Assembly: GCA_002282385.1 (NCBI GenBank)
Contig: NCJG01000011.1
Span: forward strand, 1-57,225
DNA from: Sphingomonadales bacterium 39-57-19
GTDB taxonomy: Bacteria; Pseudomonadota; Alphaproteobacteria; Sphingomonadales; Sphingomonadaceae
Reading direction: 5' to 3'
DNA: 57,225 nt
Shown: positions 36,223 to 44,976 of the stretch, piece after piece
How the letters are laid out: the number at the start of each line of letters is the position of its first letter
Numbering within the stretch: position 1 is the first letter of the stretch
The notes under the pieces: model-generated
Told to the model about the DNA's origin: nothing
The model's input: the letters and a program-made list of their open reading frames with translations, nothing else
The model's database searches: none
Made by a program: the position numbers and the translations under genes

Positions 36223-37134
36223 ATGTCGGGGGCGCTGCAAGACTGGAAAAGCCAGAAGAAACCATTTGCCGCCGTTGTGACGGCACCGGTGTTCTGGCTT
36301 GCCCTGTTCTTTGTGGCGCCCATGGCCATTGTTTGGCTGTACAGCTTTGGGCAGAATGCCGGGCCTGTCGACATTGAAATTTCCGGCACGCTCGACAATT
36401 ACAAGCGCGCGACCGAGTGGCTGTATGTATCGATTTTCCTGAAAAGCTTTGCGGTCGCGGCGCTCACCACGCTCTTGTGCCTCATCATCGGCTTTCCGGT
36501 GGCCATGGCGATTACCTTCGCCGCGCCGAAATGGCGGCCATGGCTGTTGCTTGGCATCATGCTGCCCTTTTGGACCAACCTGTTAATCCGCACTTATGCG
36601 TTGATGGCGCTGATGGGCACCAACGGATATATGAACAAGGGCTTGGCCGGATTGTGGGAAGGCGCAAGTTGGCTACGTACGCTTGTCGGCATGCAGCCGC
36701 TGGAAGCATGGACGCCTGTGCAGTTGCTGTACAATAATTTCGCGGTCGTGCTTGGGCTGGTCTATGTCCATCTGCCTTTCATGGTCTTGCCGCTCTATTC
36801 CGCGCTCGACCGGCTGGACAAAAGCCTGATTGAGGCCAGCCTCGATTTGGGCGCAGGGCATTTCAAAACCTTCATGCAGATTGTGGTTCCGCTTGCCGCG
36901 CCGGGCATTGTCGCGGGTGTGATGATTACATTGATCCCTGCACTTGGCGCCTATCTGACCCCTGATCTTATGGGCGGTACGGACAGCCAGATGATCGCCA
37001 ATGTTATCGAACGGCAATTCAAGCGCGCGAATGACTGGCCATTTGGCGCTGCGCTGTCGTTCCTGCTGATCTATGCGATGTTCATTCTGATTGCGTTCCA
37101 ATCGATGCGTGCGAACAAAGTGAAGGAGGTGTGA
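36223..37134 (+). CDS. Polyamine ABC transporter permease (PotB/PotH-like)
   Basis: The 303-residue protein has six membrane helices and the EAA loop (SLIEASLDLGAGHFKTFMQIVVPLAAPG) that docks on the ATPase. It follows the binding-protein gene by three bases and overlaps the second permease by four (the GTGAGGATG region). It imports putrescine/spermidine together with its partners. Confidence 0.92.
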   Translation: MSGALQDWKSQKKPFAAVVTAPVFWLALFFVAPMAIVWLYSFGQNAGPVDIEISGTLDNYKRATEWLYVSIFLKSFAVAALTTLLCLIIGFPVAMAITFAAPKWRPWLLLGIMLPFWTNLLIRTYALMALMGTNGYMNKGLAGLWEGASWLRTLVGMQPLEAWTPVQLLYNNFAVVLGLVYVHLPFMVLPLYSALDRLDKSLIEASLDLGAGHFKTFMQIVVPLAAPGIVAGVMITLIPALGAYLTPDLMGGTDSQMIANVIERQFKRANDWPFGAALSFLLIYAMFILIAFQSMRANKVKEV

Positions 37135-37973
37135 GGATGTTCAATCGCACCCCTATCGCGCCGTTGGAATATACCAGAAAACTGTGGATGCGCAGTTGGG
37201 TCGGATTGACCATGCTGTTTCTATACGCGCCGCTCATCCTATTGATGATCTTCAGTTTTAACGACAGCAAGCGCAATGTCGTGTGGAAGGGCTTTACCCT
37301 CAAATATTATGAGAAAGCGCTCAACAACGACAGCCTGGTGGAGGCGTTGGTCAACTCGCTCACCATTGCGGCGCTTGCGACGATCGTCAGCCTTGTGATT
37401 GGGGCACTCGCGGCGGTTGCGCTTTGGCGGTTCCGGTTTCCATTCAAGGGGCTGGTCGAAGGGACCATGTCCCTGCCGATTATCGTTCCCGAGATTTGTT
37501 TGGGCGTCGCATTTCTGATCTTTTTTGCGAAAGTCGACTGGCCCACCGATTTGCCATGGCCGCTCAATCTTTCCGCGATCACGATTGCGCATATCACATT
37601 CTGCTTCCCATTCGTCGCCATGGTTGTGCGTGCGCGCTTGGCGAGTTTTAACAAGGAAGAGGAAGAGGCCGCAAAGGACCTTGGCGCGACCGAATGGCAG
37701 GCGTTTCGCGATGTCCTGCTGCCGCACATACGGCCGGCGTTGGTGGCGGGTGCGCTTTTGGCGTTCACGCTTAGTCTTGATGATTTCGTCATCACCTTTT
37801 TCACCAGTGGTCCGGACACGATTACCTTTCCGGTGAAGGTATATTCGATGGTCCGTTTCTCGGTCACGCCAGAGGTGAATGCCGCGTCGACAATCCTCAT
37901 CCTCCTTACTGTCATTCTGACCTTCATCGCGCTGAAATTGCAGGGCGTGAAGGGCATTGCGGAAACCCATTAG
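37131..37973 (+). CDS. Polyamine ABC transporter permease (PotC/PotI-like)
   Basis: The 280-residue protein has six membrane helices and the EAA loop EEEEAAKDLGATEWQAFRDVLLPHIRP. FSLDDFVITFFTSG is typical of PotC/PotI. GTGAGG serves as its ribosome-binding region within the upstream gene. Confidence 0.92.
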   Translation: MRMFNRTPIAPLEYTRKLWMRSWVGLTMLFLYAPLILLMIFSFNDSKRNVVWKGFTLKYYEKALNNDSLVEALVNSLTIAALATIVSLVIGALAAVALWRFRFPFKGLVEGTMSLPIIVPEICLGVAFLIFFAKVDWPTDLPWPLNLSAITIAHITFCFPFVAMVVRARLASFNKEEEEAAKDLGATEWQAFRDVLLPHIRPALVAGALLAFTLSLDDFVITFFTSGPDTITFPVKVYSMVRFSVTPEVNAASTILILLTVILTFIALKLQGVKGIAETH

Positions 37974-37978
37974 AGATC

Positions 37979-39115
37979 ATGCTTATGACCCAAGCCAAAC
38001 AGCCCATCATTCAAATCCGCAATGTGTCCAAACGCTTTGGCAAGGTGACCGCTGTCGACAATATCAGTCTGGATATTCTCGCAGGCGAATTCTTCGTTCT
38101 GTTGGGCCCGTCCGGCTGCGGCAAAACCACTTTGTTGCGGATGATCGCCGGCTTTGAAATGCCGACCGAGGGGCAGATCATTATCGACGGGCAGGATATG
38201 AGCCTTGTGCCGCCGAACAAGCGGCCCGTGAACATGGTGTTCCAAAGCTACGCCGTTTTTCCGCACATGAACGTCACCGACAATGTCGGCTATGGCCTGC
38301 GCATAGCTGGCGTATCAAAAGGCGAAATTCGTGACCGCGTTGCCGAGGCGCTTGAGCTGGTGAAACTGGGTGGATTTGAAGACCGGATGCCGGACCAGAT
38401 GTCGGGCGGGCAGCGCCAGCGCGTTGCACTCGCGCGCAGTCTGGTGATGCGGCCAAAGGTGCTGTTGCTCGATGAACCTTTGTCGGCGCTCGACGCCAAA
38501 TTGCGCGCGCAAATGCAGTTTGAATTATCGGACCTGCAGGACAAGGTCGGCATTACCTTTGTCACGGTCACGCATGATCAGGATGAGGCATTGTCGATGG
38601 CAAGCCGGGTTGCCGTCATCAACAAAGGCGAAGTCGCACAGCTCGCGCCGCCTGCTGATCTCTATGAATATCCCGCCAACCGCTTTGTGGCCGATTTCGT
38701 GGGCTCCGTGAACATTTTTGAAGGCAAGTTGACGCTGGACGAACCGGACAAGGCCGCCGTTGATTGCCCCGGCCTTGGCAAAATTTACCTCAATCATGGT
38801 GTCACTGGACCGCATGGCGCCGACGTCTGGGTCGCGCTGCGTCCGGAAAAGATTTACCTGCATGTGCCCGGCGAAGGGAAAGCCGTTCGCGCCGCCGCCC
38901 AAGACGCGCCCGATGGCCACAACCTCGCGCGCGGGACGATTAAGGGCATGAGCTATCTCGGCGATATCACGCTGTATGAAATCCAGCTTGAGGGCGGGCA
39001 GATGATCCGCGTCAGCCGCCCAAACCTGTCACGCCATGATCAAGAGGATTTCACATGGGACGACAAGGTCAGCATGCACTGGCGTGCCGACAGCCCCGTG
39101 GTTCTATTAAGCTAG
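37979..39115 (+). CDS. Polyamine ABC transporter ATPase (PotA/PotG-like)
   Basis: The 378-residue protein has Walker A GPSGCGKTT, signature MSGGQRQRVALARS, Walker B VLLLDEPLSALD, switch His in VTHDQDEALS, and a C-terminal TOBE domain (VALRPEKIYLHV). It powers the transporter. ATG at 37979 or 37985 are both possible starts; the first is used here. It ends the operon. Confidence 0.93.
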   Translation: MLMTQAKQPIIQIRNVSKRFGKVTAVDNISLDILAGEFFVLLGPSGCGKTTLLRMIAGFEMPTEGQIIIDGQDMSLVPPNKRPVNMVFQSYAVFPHMNVTDNVGYGLRIAGVSKGEIRDRVAEALELVKLGGFEDRMPDQMSGGQRQRVALARSLVMRPKVLLLDEPLSALDAKLRAQMQFELSDLQDKVGITFVTVTHDQDEALSMASRVAVINKGEVAQLAPPADLYEYPANRFVADFVGSVNIFEGKLTLDEPDKAAVDCPGLGKIYLNHGVTGPHGADVWVALRPEKIYLHVPGEGKAVRAAAQDAPDGHNLARGTIKGMSYLGDITLYEIQLEGGQMIRVSRPNLSRHDQEDFTWDDKVSMHWRADSPVVLLS

Positions 39116-39142
39116 GCGTAGAGCGCTCCGCCGCGAACCGCA

Positions 39143-39943
39143 TTAATTGTCAGCGGTTGGCGCAGGCCGGACATCCAACAAGGTCACGATGATGTTGCTC
39201 TCCGGCCCTGAATCGGCGCCTTTTGGCATGCAGAAACGATAGGTTGACCCTGTCTGCATCATTTTCAGCCCCTCGCCGAACACGGGCGATGCTTGGCTCA
39301 ACGGAATTTTTTCCCATTCGCGCTGCTGCTGCACGACGCCGGTGCTGGCGTCAAAAACGGTGAAGTCGACAAGCGCCATGTCGTTGTCGGTCGCGGCTTT
39401 GCCTGCGCCAGTCTTGATAAGGTCGAAGCCCAGACCGCTTGCCGTGGTTTTGGAACAACTGCGATCGGCCACTGGAATGACCGGCTTTGGCGCTGGGTTT
39501 TTGAAGGACAGCAAATCAACTTCGAACACCAGATCCGCATTGGCCGGGATGGGGCCCGTGCCTGCATCGCCATAGCCAAGCTTTGACGGGATGCAGAGAC
39601 GGTAGCTGCCGCCAGCCTGCATCAATTGCAGACCCTGCGCAAAACCGGGAATAACGCCGCCAACGGGAAACTGTGCGCCTTGCCCGGAATCAAACTCGGT
39701 GCCGTCAGCGGTCAGCATGCCCTTATAATTCACGATCACGCGCGATTCAGCGTTCGGGCGTTCGCCTTTGCCGGCCTTGATCACGGTATAGGACAGGCCT
39801 TCTGGTGTCGTGGTCGAGCATGTGAGGACCGGTGGCTTGGGCTTTGCCGCAACAGGGGCGGTGGCATGTGCAGGCGCAAATTGAAGAAGCAGGGCGGGGG
39901 TGACGGCAGCCGTGAGGGCGCGCTTGAGCATTTTGGATGTCAT
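39143..39943 (-). CDS. Periplasmic FKBP-type peptidyl-prolyl isomerase, tandem
   Basis: The 266-residue protein has a signal peptide (ending APAHA near residue 28). A complete FKBP domain follows (VIVNYKGML, GTEFDSG, FPVGGVIPGFAQGL, YRLCIPSKLGYGD), then a second, degenerate one (GVVQQQREWEKIPL, VFGEGLKMMQTGSTYRFCMPKG) lacking several active-site residues. It should help fold exported proteins. Confidence 0.88.
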   Translation of the reverse strand: MTSKMLKRALTAAVTPALLLQFAPAHATAPVAAKPKPPVLTCSTTTPEGLSYTVIKAGKGERPNAESRVIVNYKGMLTADGTEFDSGQGAQFPVGGVIPGFAQGLQLMQAGGSYRLCIPSKLGYGDAGTGPIPANADLVFEVDLLSFKNPAPKPVIPVADRSCSKTTASGLGFDLIKTGAGKAATDNDMALVDFTVFDASTGVVQQQREWEKIPLSQASPVFGEGLKMMQTGSTYRFCMPKGADSGPESNIIVTLLDVRPAPTADN

Positions 39944-40012
39944 GGGGTCCTAGGTAATCATTGGATGTGGTTTGTCTAGCTTGAAGAGGCTGCCGCGCTG
40001 ATCATCCAAACC

Positions 40013-40089
40013 CGTCACCCTGAACTTGTTTCAGGGTCTTACTTATCGGCCGCCGAAAGTAAGATGCTGAAACAAGTTCAGCATGACGG
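40013..40089. repeat. REP-like palindrome
   Basis: An imperfect inverted repeat with arms of about 32 bases: CGTCACCCTGAACTTGTTTC on the left matches GAAACAAGTTCAGCATGACG on the right, around a TTATCGGCCGCCGAA centre. This is the intergenic palindrome widespread in sphingomonad genomes. It lies between the convergent-side ends of the FKBP and aminotransferase region. Confidence 0.8.
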
Positions 40090-40109
40090 AAATAGAAGGA
40101 CTAAATAAT

Positions 40110-41501
40110 CTACCCGATCGCGCGCAGCTTCGGCTCGGCTTCATCCAGTGACGTGCGAATGATGCCAATCAGATCGTCGATCTGCGACGGCGTGATAATC
40201 AATGGCGGGCACATTACAATGCTGTCGCGGATGCCGCGCACCATCAGGCCGTTGCGGATGCAGATATCGCGCACCAATGGTCCTGCCGTGCCTTCAGCGC
40301 CGCCGAAACGCGCGCCTATGGCCTTGTCGGCAACAACCTCCACCGCGCCCAGCAAGCCAACCGAGCGGGCTTCGCCGACCAGAGGGTGGTCGCTCAATGT
40401 CGCCAGCTTTTGGGCAAGGTACGGGCCAGTTTCGTTCCGGACTTTCTCAAACAGTCCCTCGCGCTCCATAATCTCGATATTGCGCAAGGCGACGGCGGAA
40501 GCGACGGGGTGGCCCGAATAGGTATAGCCATGGACGAAATCGCCACCGGTTTTGATGACCTTGACGATCTCCGCGCTTACGGCGACAGCGGAAATCGGCA
40601 GGTAACCCGACGACAGCCCCTTGGCCATGGCGATGATATCGGGCTTTACGCCAACGGTTTCATGGCCCCAAATATTGCCCGTCCGGCCAAAGCCGCAGAT
40701 GACCTCATCGCAGACCAACAATATGCCATATTTGCGGCAGATTGCTTCCACCTGCGGCCAGTAATTGGCTGGCGGAATGATAACGCCGCCTGCGCCCTGG
40801 AAAGGCTCACCAATGAAGGCGGCGACATTTTCCGGGCCTACTTCTAATATCTTGTCCTCAATGGCTTGCGCGCATGCGGTGCCGAAATCTTCGGGCGTCA
40901 TGTCGCGGCCTTCATTGTACCAATAAGGCTGGCGGACATGTTCGATACCCGCCATCGGCAAGATGCCGGGGGCAGGGAAGCCTTGGCCGTGCATGACCTT
41001 CATTCCGCCCATGCTGACGCCCGCCACGGTGGAGCCATGATAGGCATTGTGGCGGCTGATAACGATGGTGCGGCTATGTTCGCCCTTCACCTGCCAATAA
41101 TGGCGCACCATCCGCAAAATGGTGTCATTGGCTTCGGAACCGGAGCTGTTGAAAAATACATGCGGCAAGCGGCCGCCAGTCAGGCCCGCAATCTTTTCGG
41201 CAAGCAAGATGGCAGGTGCGTTCGCGGTTTTGAAGAAGCTGTTATAATAAGGCAGCTCAAGCATTTGTTCGCGCGCAACCTCAGCAAGCTCATCGCGGCC
41301 ATAGCCCGCGTTCACGCACCACAGGCCAGCCATCCCGTCCAAAATGCGATTGCCGTCGCCATCATGGATATAGCAGCCTTCAGCGTGGGTGATGATGCGG
41401 CTGCCGCCCAGGTCTTCGATTTCCTGCCAGTCGGCTTGCGCGGGCAAATGGTGGGCGATGTCTAAACGGCGAAGTTCGGCGATGTCGTAATTGCGAGGCA
41501 T
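40110..41501 (-). CDS. Class III (omega) aminotransferase, polyamine-type
   Basis: The 463-residue PLP enzyme has GLWCVNAGYGRDELA, FFNSSGSEANDT (phosphate binding), LLVCDEVICGFGRTG with the Asp, and the Schiff-base Lys in DIIAMAKGLSSGYLP. Motifs and length resemble putrescine/spermidine-pyruvate aminotransferases (SpuC-like) and omega-amino acid transaminases. Its neighbours (polyamine importer, PuuD-like hydrolase) support polyamine breakdown. REP-like palindromes lie on both sides. Confidence 0.88.
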   Translation of the reverse strand: MPRNYDIAELRRLDIAHHLPAQADWQEIEDLGGSRIITHAEGCYIHDGDGNRILDGMAGLWCVNAGYGRDELAEVAREQMLELPYYNSFFKTANAPAILLAEKIAGLTGGRLPHVFFNSSGSEANDTILRMVRHYWQVKGEHSRTIVISRHNAYHGSTVAGVSMGGMKVMHGQGFPAPGILPMAGIEHVRQPYWYNEGRDMTPEDFGTACAQAIEDKILEVGPENVAAFIGEPFQGAGGVIIPPANYWPQVEAICRKYGILLVCDEVICGFGRTGNIWGHETVGVKPDIIAMAKGLSSGYLPISAVAVSAEIVKVIKTGGDFVHGYTYSGHPVASAVALRNIEIMEREGLFEKVRNETGPYLAQKLATLSDHPLVGEARSVGLLGAVEVVADKAIGARFGGAEGTAGPLVRDICIRNGLMVRGIRDSIVMCPPLIITPSQIDDLIGIIRTSLDEAEPKLRAIG

Positions 41502-41521
41502 GAAAAGGTCTCCTTAATATT

Positions 41522-41627
41522 CCCCTCCCGCAAGCGGGAGGGGTTAGGGGAGGGTGGGAGCCGCAGGCGACCTATCCGATCAAGCCGTTGCAGGCCCACC
41601 CCCAGCCCCTCCCGCTTGCGGGAGGGG
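41522..41627. repeat. REP-like GC palindrome pair
   Basis: Two palindromes, CCCCTCCCGC/GCGGGAGGGG at 41522-41543 and again at 41606-41627, bracket GTTAGGGGAGGGTGGG and its near complement, forming one large foldable unit. It has the make-up of intergenic REP doublets in this order. It fills most of the gap between two genes. Confidence 0.78.
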
Positions 41628-41710
41628 AGCGATAGGGCAGCGCCCGAATTTAATTCAGGGAGAAAAGCCTATCCGTGCTTGATAGCGGTTATAACGGGTC
41701 ACGGTTCTGT

Positions 41711-42445
41711 TCACAGGTTACCTCTTAACGCCTTTCCCAAAAGGTGGAAATAGGTTTGCGAATCTGCGTCATTTTCTGTGCCCCATTCGGGGTGCCATTG
41801 GACCGCAAGCAAGGGGGCGCCATTTGGTCGGGCGCTATAGGCCTCGATCAGTCCATCGGGTGCGCGTGCCTCCACCATCAGGCCATCCGCGAGCGTGCCG
41901 ATGCCTTGAAAATGCACCGAGTTTACGTCCAATGCGCCTTTGGCATAGGCATTGGACAGCATACCACCGTCGGCAAGTTCAACCGGATGGCGGTGGTCGA
42001 ACATGGCGTCGAAATCAACATCATCGGGTGCATGGTGGCGGATGAGTGTATCGCTCGCGCTCGTATCGCGGCGCAAGGTGCCGCCTAAGGCGACGTTGAT
42101 TTCCTGAAAACCGCGACAAATGCCAAAGACCGGCTTGCGCGCGTCAATCATGCGGTCGACCATGGACATCGCAATCTCGTCGCGGCCGTCATCGAAAGGA
42201 CCGTCGCCGCCTTCGTCGCCATAAAGCCGCGTTGCGACATTTGACGGGCTGCCGGTCAACAATATGCCGTCTATGCGCGGTGCGACTTCAGCGGCGGTCA
42301 TCAGGTCGGGCAGTGAGGGAATGATTAACGCCGCCACATCGGCATAAGTCATGGCCGCGCGGATATAGCGGTTCATCACCGCTTGGGCGACTTCGCTGCC
42401 GACCATGCGGTTACACGCGATGACACCCAATACCGGACGGCTCAT
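41711..42445 (-). CDS. Gamma-glutamyl-GABA hydrolase-like (PuuD family)
   Basis: The 244-residue class I glutamine amidotransferase-like protein has nucleophile Cys in FGICRGFQEINVALGG and catalytic His/Glu in AVQWHPEWG. PuuD removes gamma-glutamyl groups in the glutamylated putrescine route. No PuuA/PuuB/PuuC gene is in the window, so the route would be completed elsewhere. The gene lies upstream of the aminotransferase on the same strand. Confidence 0.87.
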   Translation of the reverse strand: MSRPVLGVIACNRMVGSEVAQAVMNRYIRAAMTYADVAALIIPSLPDLMTAAEVAPRIDGILLTGSPSNVATRLYGDEGGDGPFDDGRDEIAMSMVDRMIDARKPVFGICRGFQEINVALGGTLRRDTSASDTLIRHHAPDDVDFDAMFDHRHPVELADGGMLSNAYAKGALDVNSVHFQGIGTLADGLMVEARAPDGLIEAYSARPNGAPLLAVQWHPEWGTENDADSQTYFHLLGKALRGNL

Positions 42446-42472
42446 TCTGCTTACTCCTGCGCTATCTTTTGC

Positions 42473-43627
42473 TCACGCCGCGCCGATCAGCTCCCGGCCA
42501 ATCAACATCCGGCGAATTTCATTTGTTCCCGCACCAATGTCGAGCAATTTGGCATCGCGCCAATAACGCTCGACGGGCCAATCCTTGGTATAGCCAGCGC
42601 CGCCCAGTGCCTGAATGGCCTCGCCCGCAACCTTCACGGCGTTTTCGCTCGCTAACAATATTGCGCCTGCTGCGTCAAAGCGGGTGGTCTGTCCCGCGTC
42701 ACATGCGCGCGCGACATTGTAGACATAGCTGCGGGCAGAATTGAGCGCGACATACATGTCGGCAATCTTCGCCTGCATTAGCTGGAAACTGCCGATGGGT
42801 TTGCCGAACTGCTTGCGTTCGCGGACATAGGGCAAGACGACGTCGAGGCAGGCCTGCATCACGCCAAGCTGAAGCCCGGCGAGGACGACACGTTCATAAT
42901 CAAGGCCCGACATCAACACGCCCACGCCGCCATGCAACGGGCCCATCATCTGTTCTTCGGATACGAAACAGTCGTTGAACACCAGTTCTGCCGTGGGCGA
43001 TCCGCGCATCCCGACCTTGTCGATTTTCTGGCCGATCGAAAAACCCTCCATGCCTTTCTCGATTAGAAAGGCGGTGATGCCGCGCGATGCAGCCTCAGGC
43101 GCGGTCTTTGCATAGACAACCAACGTATCTGCATAAGGCGCGTTGGTGATCCAGAATTTCGTACCGTTCAATATGTAACCGCCCTGAACCGCTTCGGCCT
43201 TCAGCTTCATCGACACAACGTCCGAACCTGCGCCGGTTTCGGACATCGCCAAACTGCCGACATGTTCGCCCGAAATCAGCTTGGGCAGATATTTCGCTTT
43301 TTGCTCGGGCGAGGCCCAACGCGCGATCTGGTTGACGCACAGATTGGAGTGCGCGCCATAAGACAGTCCGATGGATGCCGACGCCCTGCTGACTTCCTCA
43401 ACCGCGACAACATGTTCCAAATAGCCAAGGCCAAGGCCGCCATCTTCTTGCGCAACCGTCAGGCCGTGAAGCCCAAGCGCACCCATGGCTGGCCATAATT
43501 CTTCACGCGGAAACCAGTCATCGGCATCGATTTTGGTGGCCAAGGGCGCGATTTTATCCGTCGCAAAGCGCTTGGTGGTATCGCGGATCATGTCGGCATT
43601 TTCGCCGAGGGCAAAGTCTAAAGTCAT
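42473..43627 (-). CDS. Isovaleryl-CoA dehydrogenase-like acyl-CoA dehydrogenase
   Basis: The protein is 384 residues with the full FAD acyl-CoA dehydrogenase fold: MSETGAGSDVVSMK, KFWITNAPYADTLVVYAKT, and the C-terminal YTKDWPVERYWRDAKLLDIGAGTNEI. The catalytic Glu is placed as in isovaleryl-CoA dehydrogenases (SGLDYERVVLAG), not in the usual C-terminal position, which supports leucine catabolism. ATG at 43627 has GAGG seven bases upstream; the ATG at 43633 would leave no spacing. Confidence 0.9.
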   Translation of the reverse strand: MTLDFALGENADMIRDTTKRFATDKIAPLATKIDADDWFPREELWPAMGALGLHGLTVAQEDGGLGLGYLEHVVAVEEVSRASASIGLSYGAHSNLCVNQIARWASPEQKAKYLPKLISGEHVGSLAMSETGAGSDVVSMKLKAEAVQGGYILNGTKFWITNAPYADTLVVYAKTAPEAASRGITAFLIEKGMEGFSIGQKIDKVGMRGSPTAELVFNDCFVSEEQMMGPLHGGVGVLMSGLDYERVVLAGLQLGVMQACLDVVLPYVRERKQFGKPIGSFQLMQAKIADMYVALNSARSYVYNVARACDAGQTTRFDAAGAILLASENAVKVAGEAIQALGGAGYTKDWPVERYWRDAKLLDIGAGTNEIRRMLIGRELIGAA

Positions 43628-43736
43628 CGTCATCCTCTGCCATTTATTTGATAGTGCCGCAAGCATGGGACTAGCCAGTTGCTGACCTTTTGCTTACCGC
43701 ACTCTTGATATTTTCCTAACGAGCGAATCTTTAACG

Positions 43737-44972
43737 ATGCATTATGACATTCTCATCGTCGGTGGCGGCCATGGCGGTGCGCAAGCGGCCATCGCATTGC
43801 GGCAGGCAAAATTCGAAGGCAGCATCGCTATCGTCAATGCCGAGCCTGAATATCCTTATGAGCGCCCACCATTGTCCAAGGACTATTTCGCGGGCGACAA
43901 GGCGTTTGAACGCATCATGATCCGGCCTGCTGCGTTTTGGGCGGAGCGTTCGGTGGATATGCTGCTCGGCCAGCGCGTGGAGACGGTGGATGCCGCCGCG
44001 CATTCCGTCACGACTTCTGACGGCACAGTGATCTCTTACGGCCATATGATCTGGGCCACAGGCGGCGACCCGCGGCAATTGCCGGTGACGGGTGGAAATC
44101 TGCGCGGCGTGCATGTTGTCAGGACCCGGGCCGATGTGGATCACATGGTCGAAGGCCTTGATGATGTCGCGGACGTTGTGATTGTCGGCGGCGGCTATAT
44201 CGGGCTTGAGGCCGCAGCGGTGCTGCGCAAAATGGGTAAGAAGGTGACTGTGCTGGAGGCGATGGATCGCGTGCTTGCGCGGGTTGCTGGCGAACCGCTG
44301 TCACGCTTTTATGAATCTGAGCATCGCAGCCATGGCGTTGATCTGCGTCTGAACGTCGGCATCGCGGCGATTGAAGGCGACGACGTCGCCACCGGCGTGC
44401 GTTTGGCCGATGACGAAGTTATCCCTGCGCAAATGGTCATCGTTGGCATTGGCATCATCCCGTCGGTCGCGCCTTTGTTGACGGCGGGTGCCGCGGGCGG
44501 CGCTGGTGTTGATGTTGACGCTTATTGCCGGACATCCTTGCCAGATATCTTTGCCATTGGTGACTGTGCGGCCCATGCCAACAGCTTTGCTGGCGGCAAT
44601 ATCATGCGCGTGGAATCGGTGCAGAATGCCAATGACATGGCCAATGCGGTGGCGAAAAGCGTAATGGGCGCGCTGACCGAATATCATGCGGTGCCGTGGT
44701 TCTGGTCAAACCAATATGACTTAAAGCTGCAAACCGTTGGCATCAGCGCCGGTTATGACACGACTGTGTTGCGCGGCGATTTGGACGCACGCAGCTTTTC
44801 GCTCATTTATTTGAAATCGGGCCGCGTCATCGCCCTCGATTGTGTGAACGCCACCAAAGATTATGTGCAAGGTCGCGCCTTTGTGACAGAGGGCTTGTCA
44901 CCTTCCGCTGAACAATTGGCAAACACCGAAGTTCCCTTGAAAGAACTCGCCGCAGAATTGACAGCCACCTAA
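43737..44972 (+). CDS. FAD/NAD(P)H oxidoreductase (ferredoxin/rubredoxin reductase type)
   Basis: The 411-residue flavoprotein has FAD-binding [10 protein letters not shown] at the N-terminus, NAD(P)-binding [13 protein letters not shown] in the middle, [10 protein letters not shown], and a second FAD motif [11 protein letters not shown]. Together with the C-terminal domain this is the class I oxygenase-coupled reductase family (BphA4/CamA type) that passes electrons to a ferredoxin. A ferredoxin gene, fdxA, lies 3 kb downstream, but a link between them is not shown. No ribosome-binding site is obvious. Confidence 0.88.
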   Translation: MHYDILIVGGGHGGAQAAIALRQAKFEGSIAIVNAEPEYPYERPPLSKDYFAGDKAFERIMIRPAAFWAERSVDMLLGQRVETVDAAAHSVTTSDGTVISYGHMIWATGGDPRQLPVTGGNLRGVHVVRTRADVDHMVEGLDDVADVVIVGGGYIGLEAAAVLRKMGKKVTVLEAMDRVLARVAGEPLSRFYESEHRSHGVDLRLNVGIAAIEGDDVATGVRLADDEVIPAQMVIVGIGIIPSVAPLLTAGAAGGAGVDVDAYCRTSLPDIFAIGDCAAHANSFAGGNIMRVESVQNANDMANAVAKSVMGALTEYHAVPWFWSNQYDLKLQTVGISAGYDTTVLRGDLDARSFSLIYLKSGRVIALDCVNATKDYVQGRAFVTEGLSPSAEQLANTEVPLKELAAELTAT

Positions 44973-44976
44973 ACTT

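Noticed and set aside
35158..36240. 360-residue minus-strand ORF
   Set aside because: Antisense of the polyamine-binding protein gene, which has clear family motifs.
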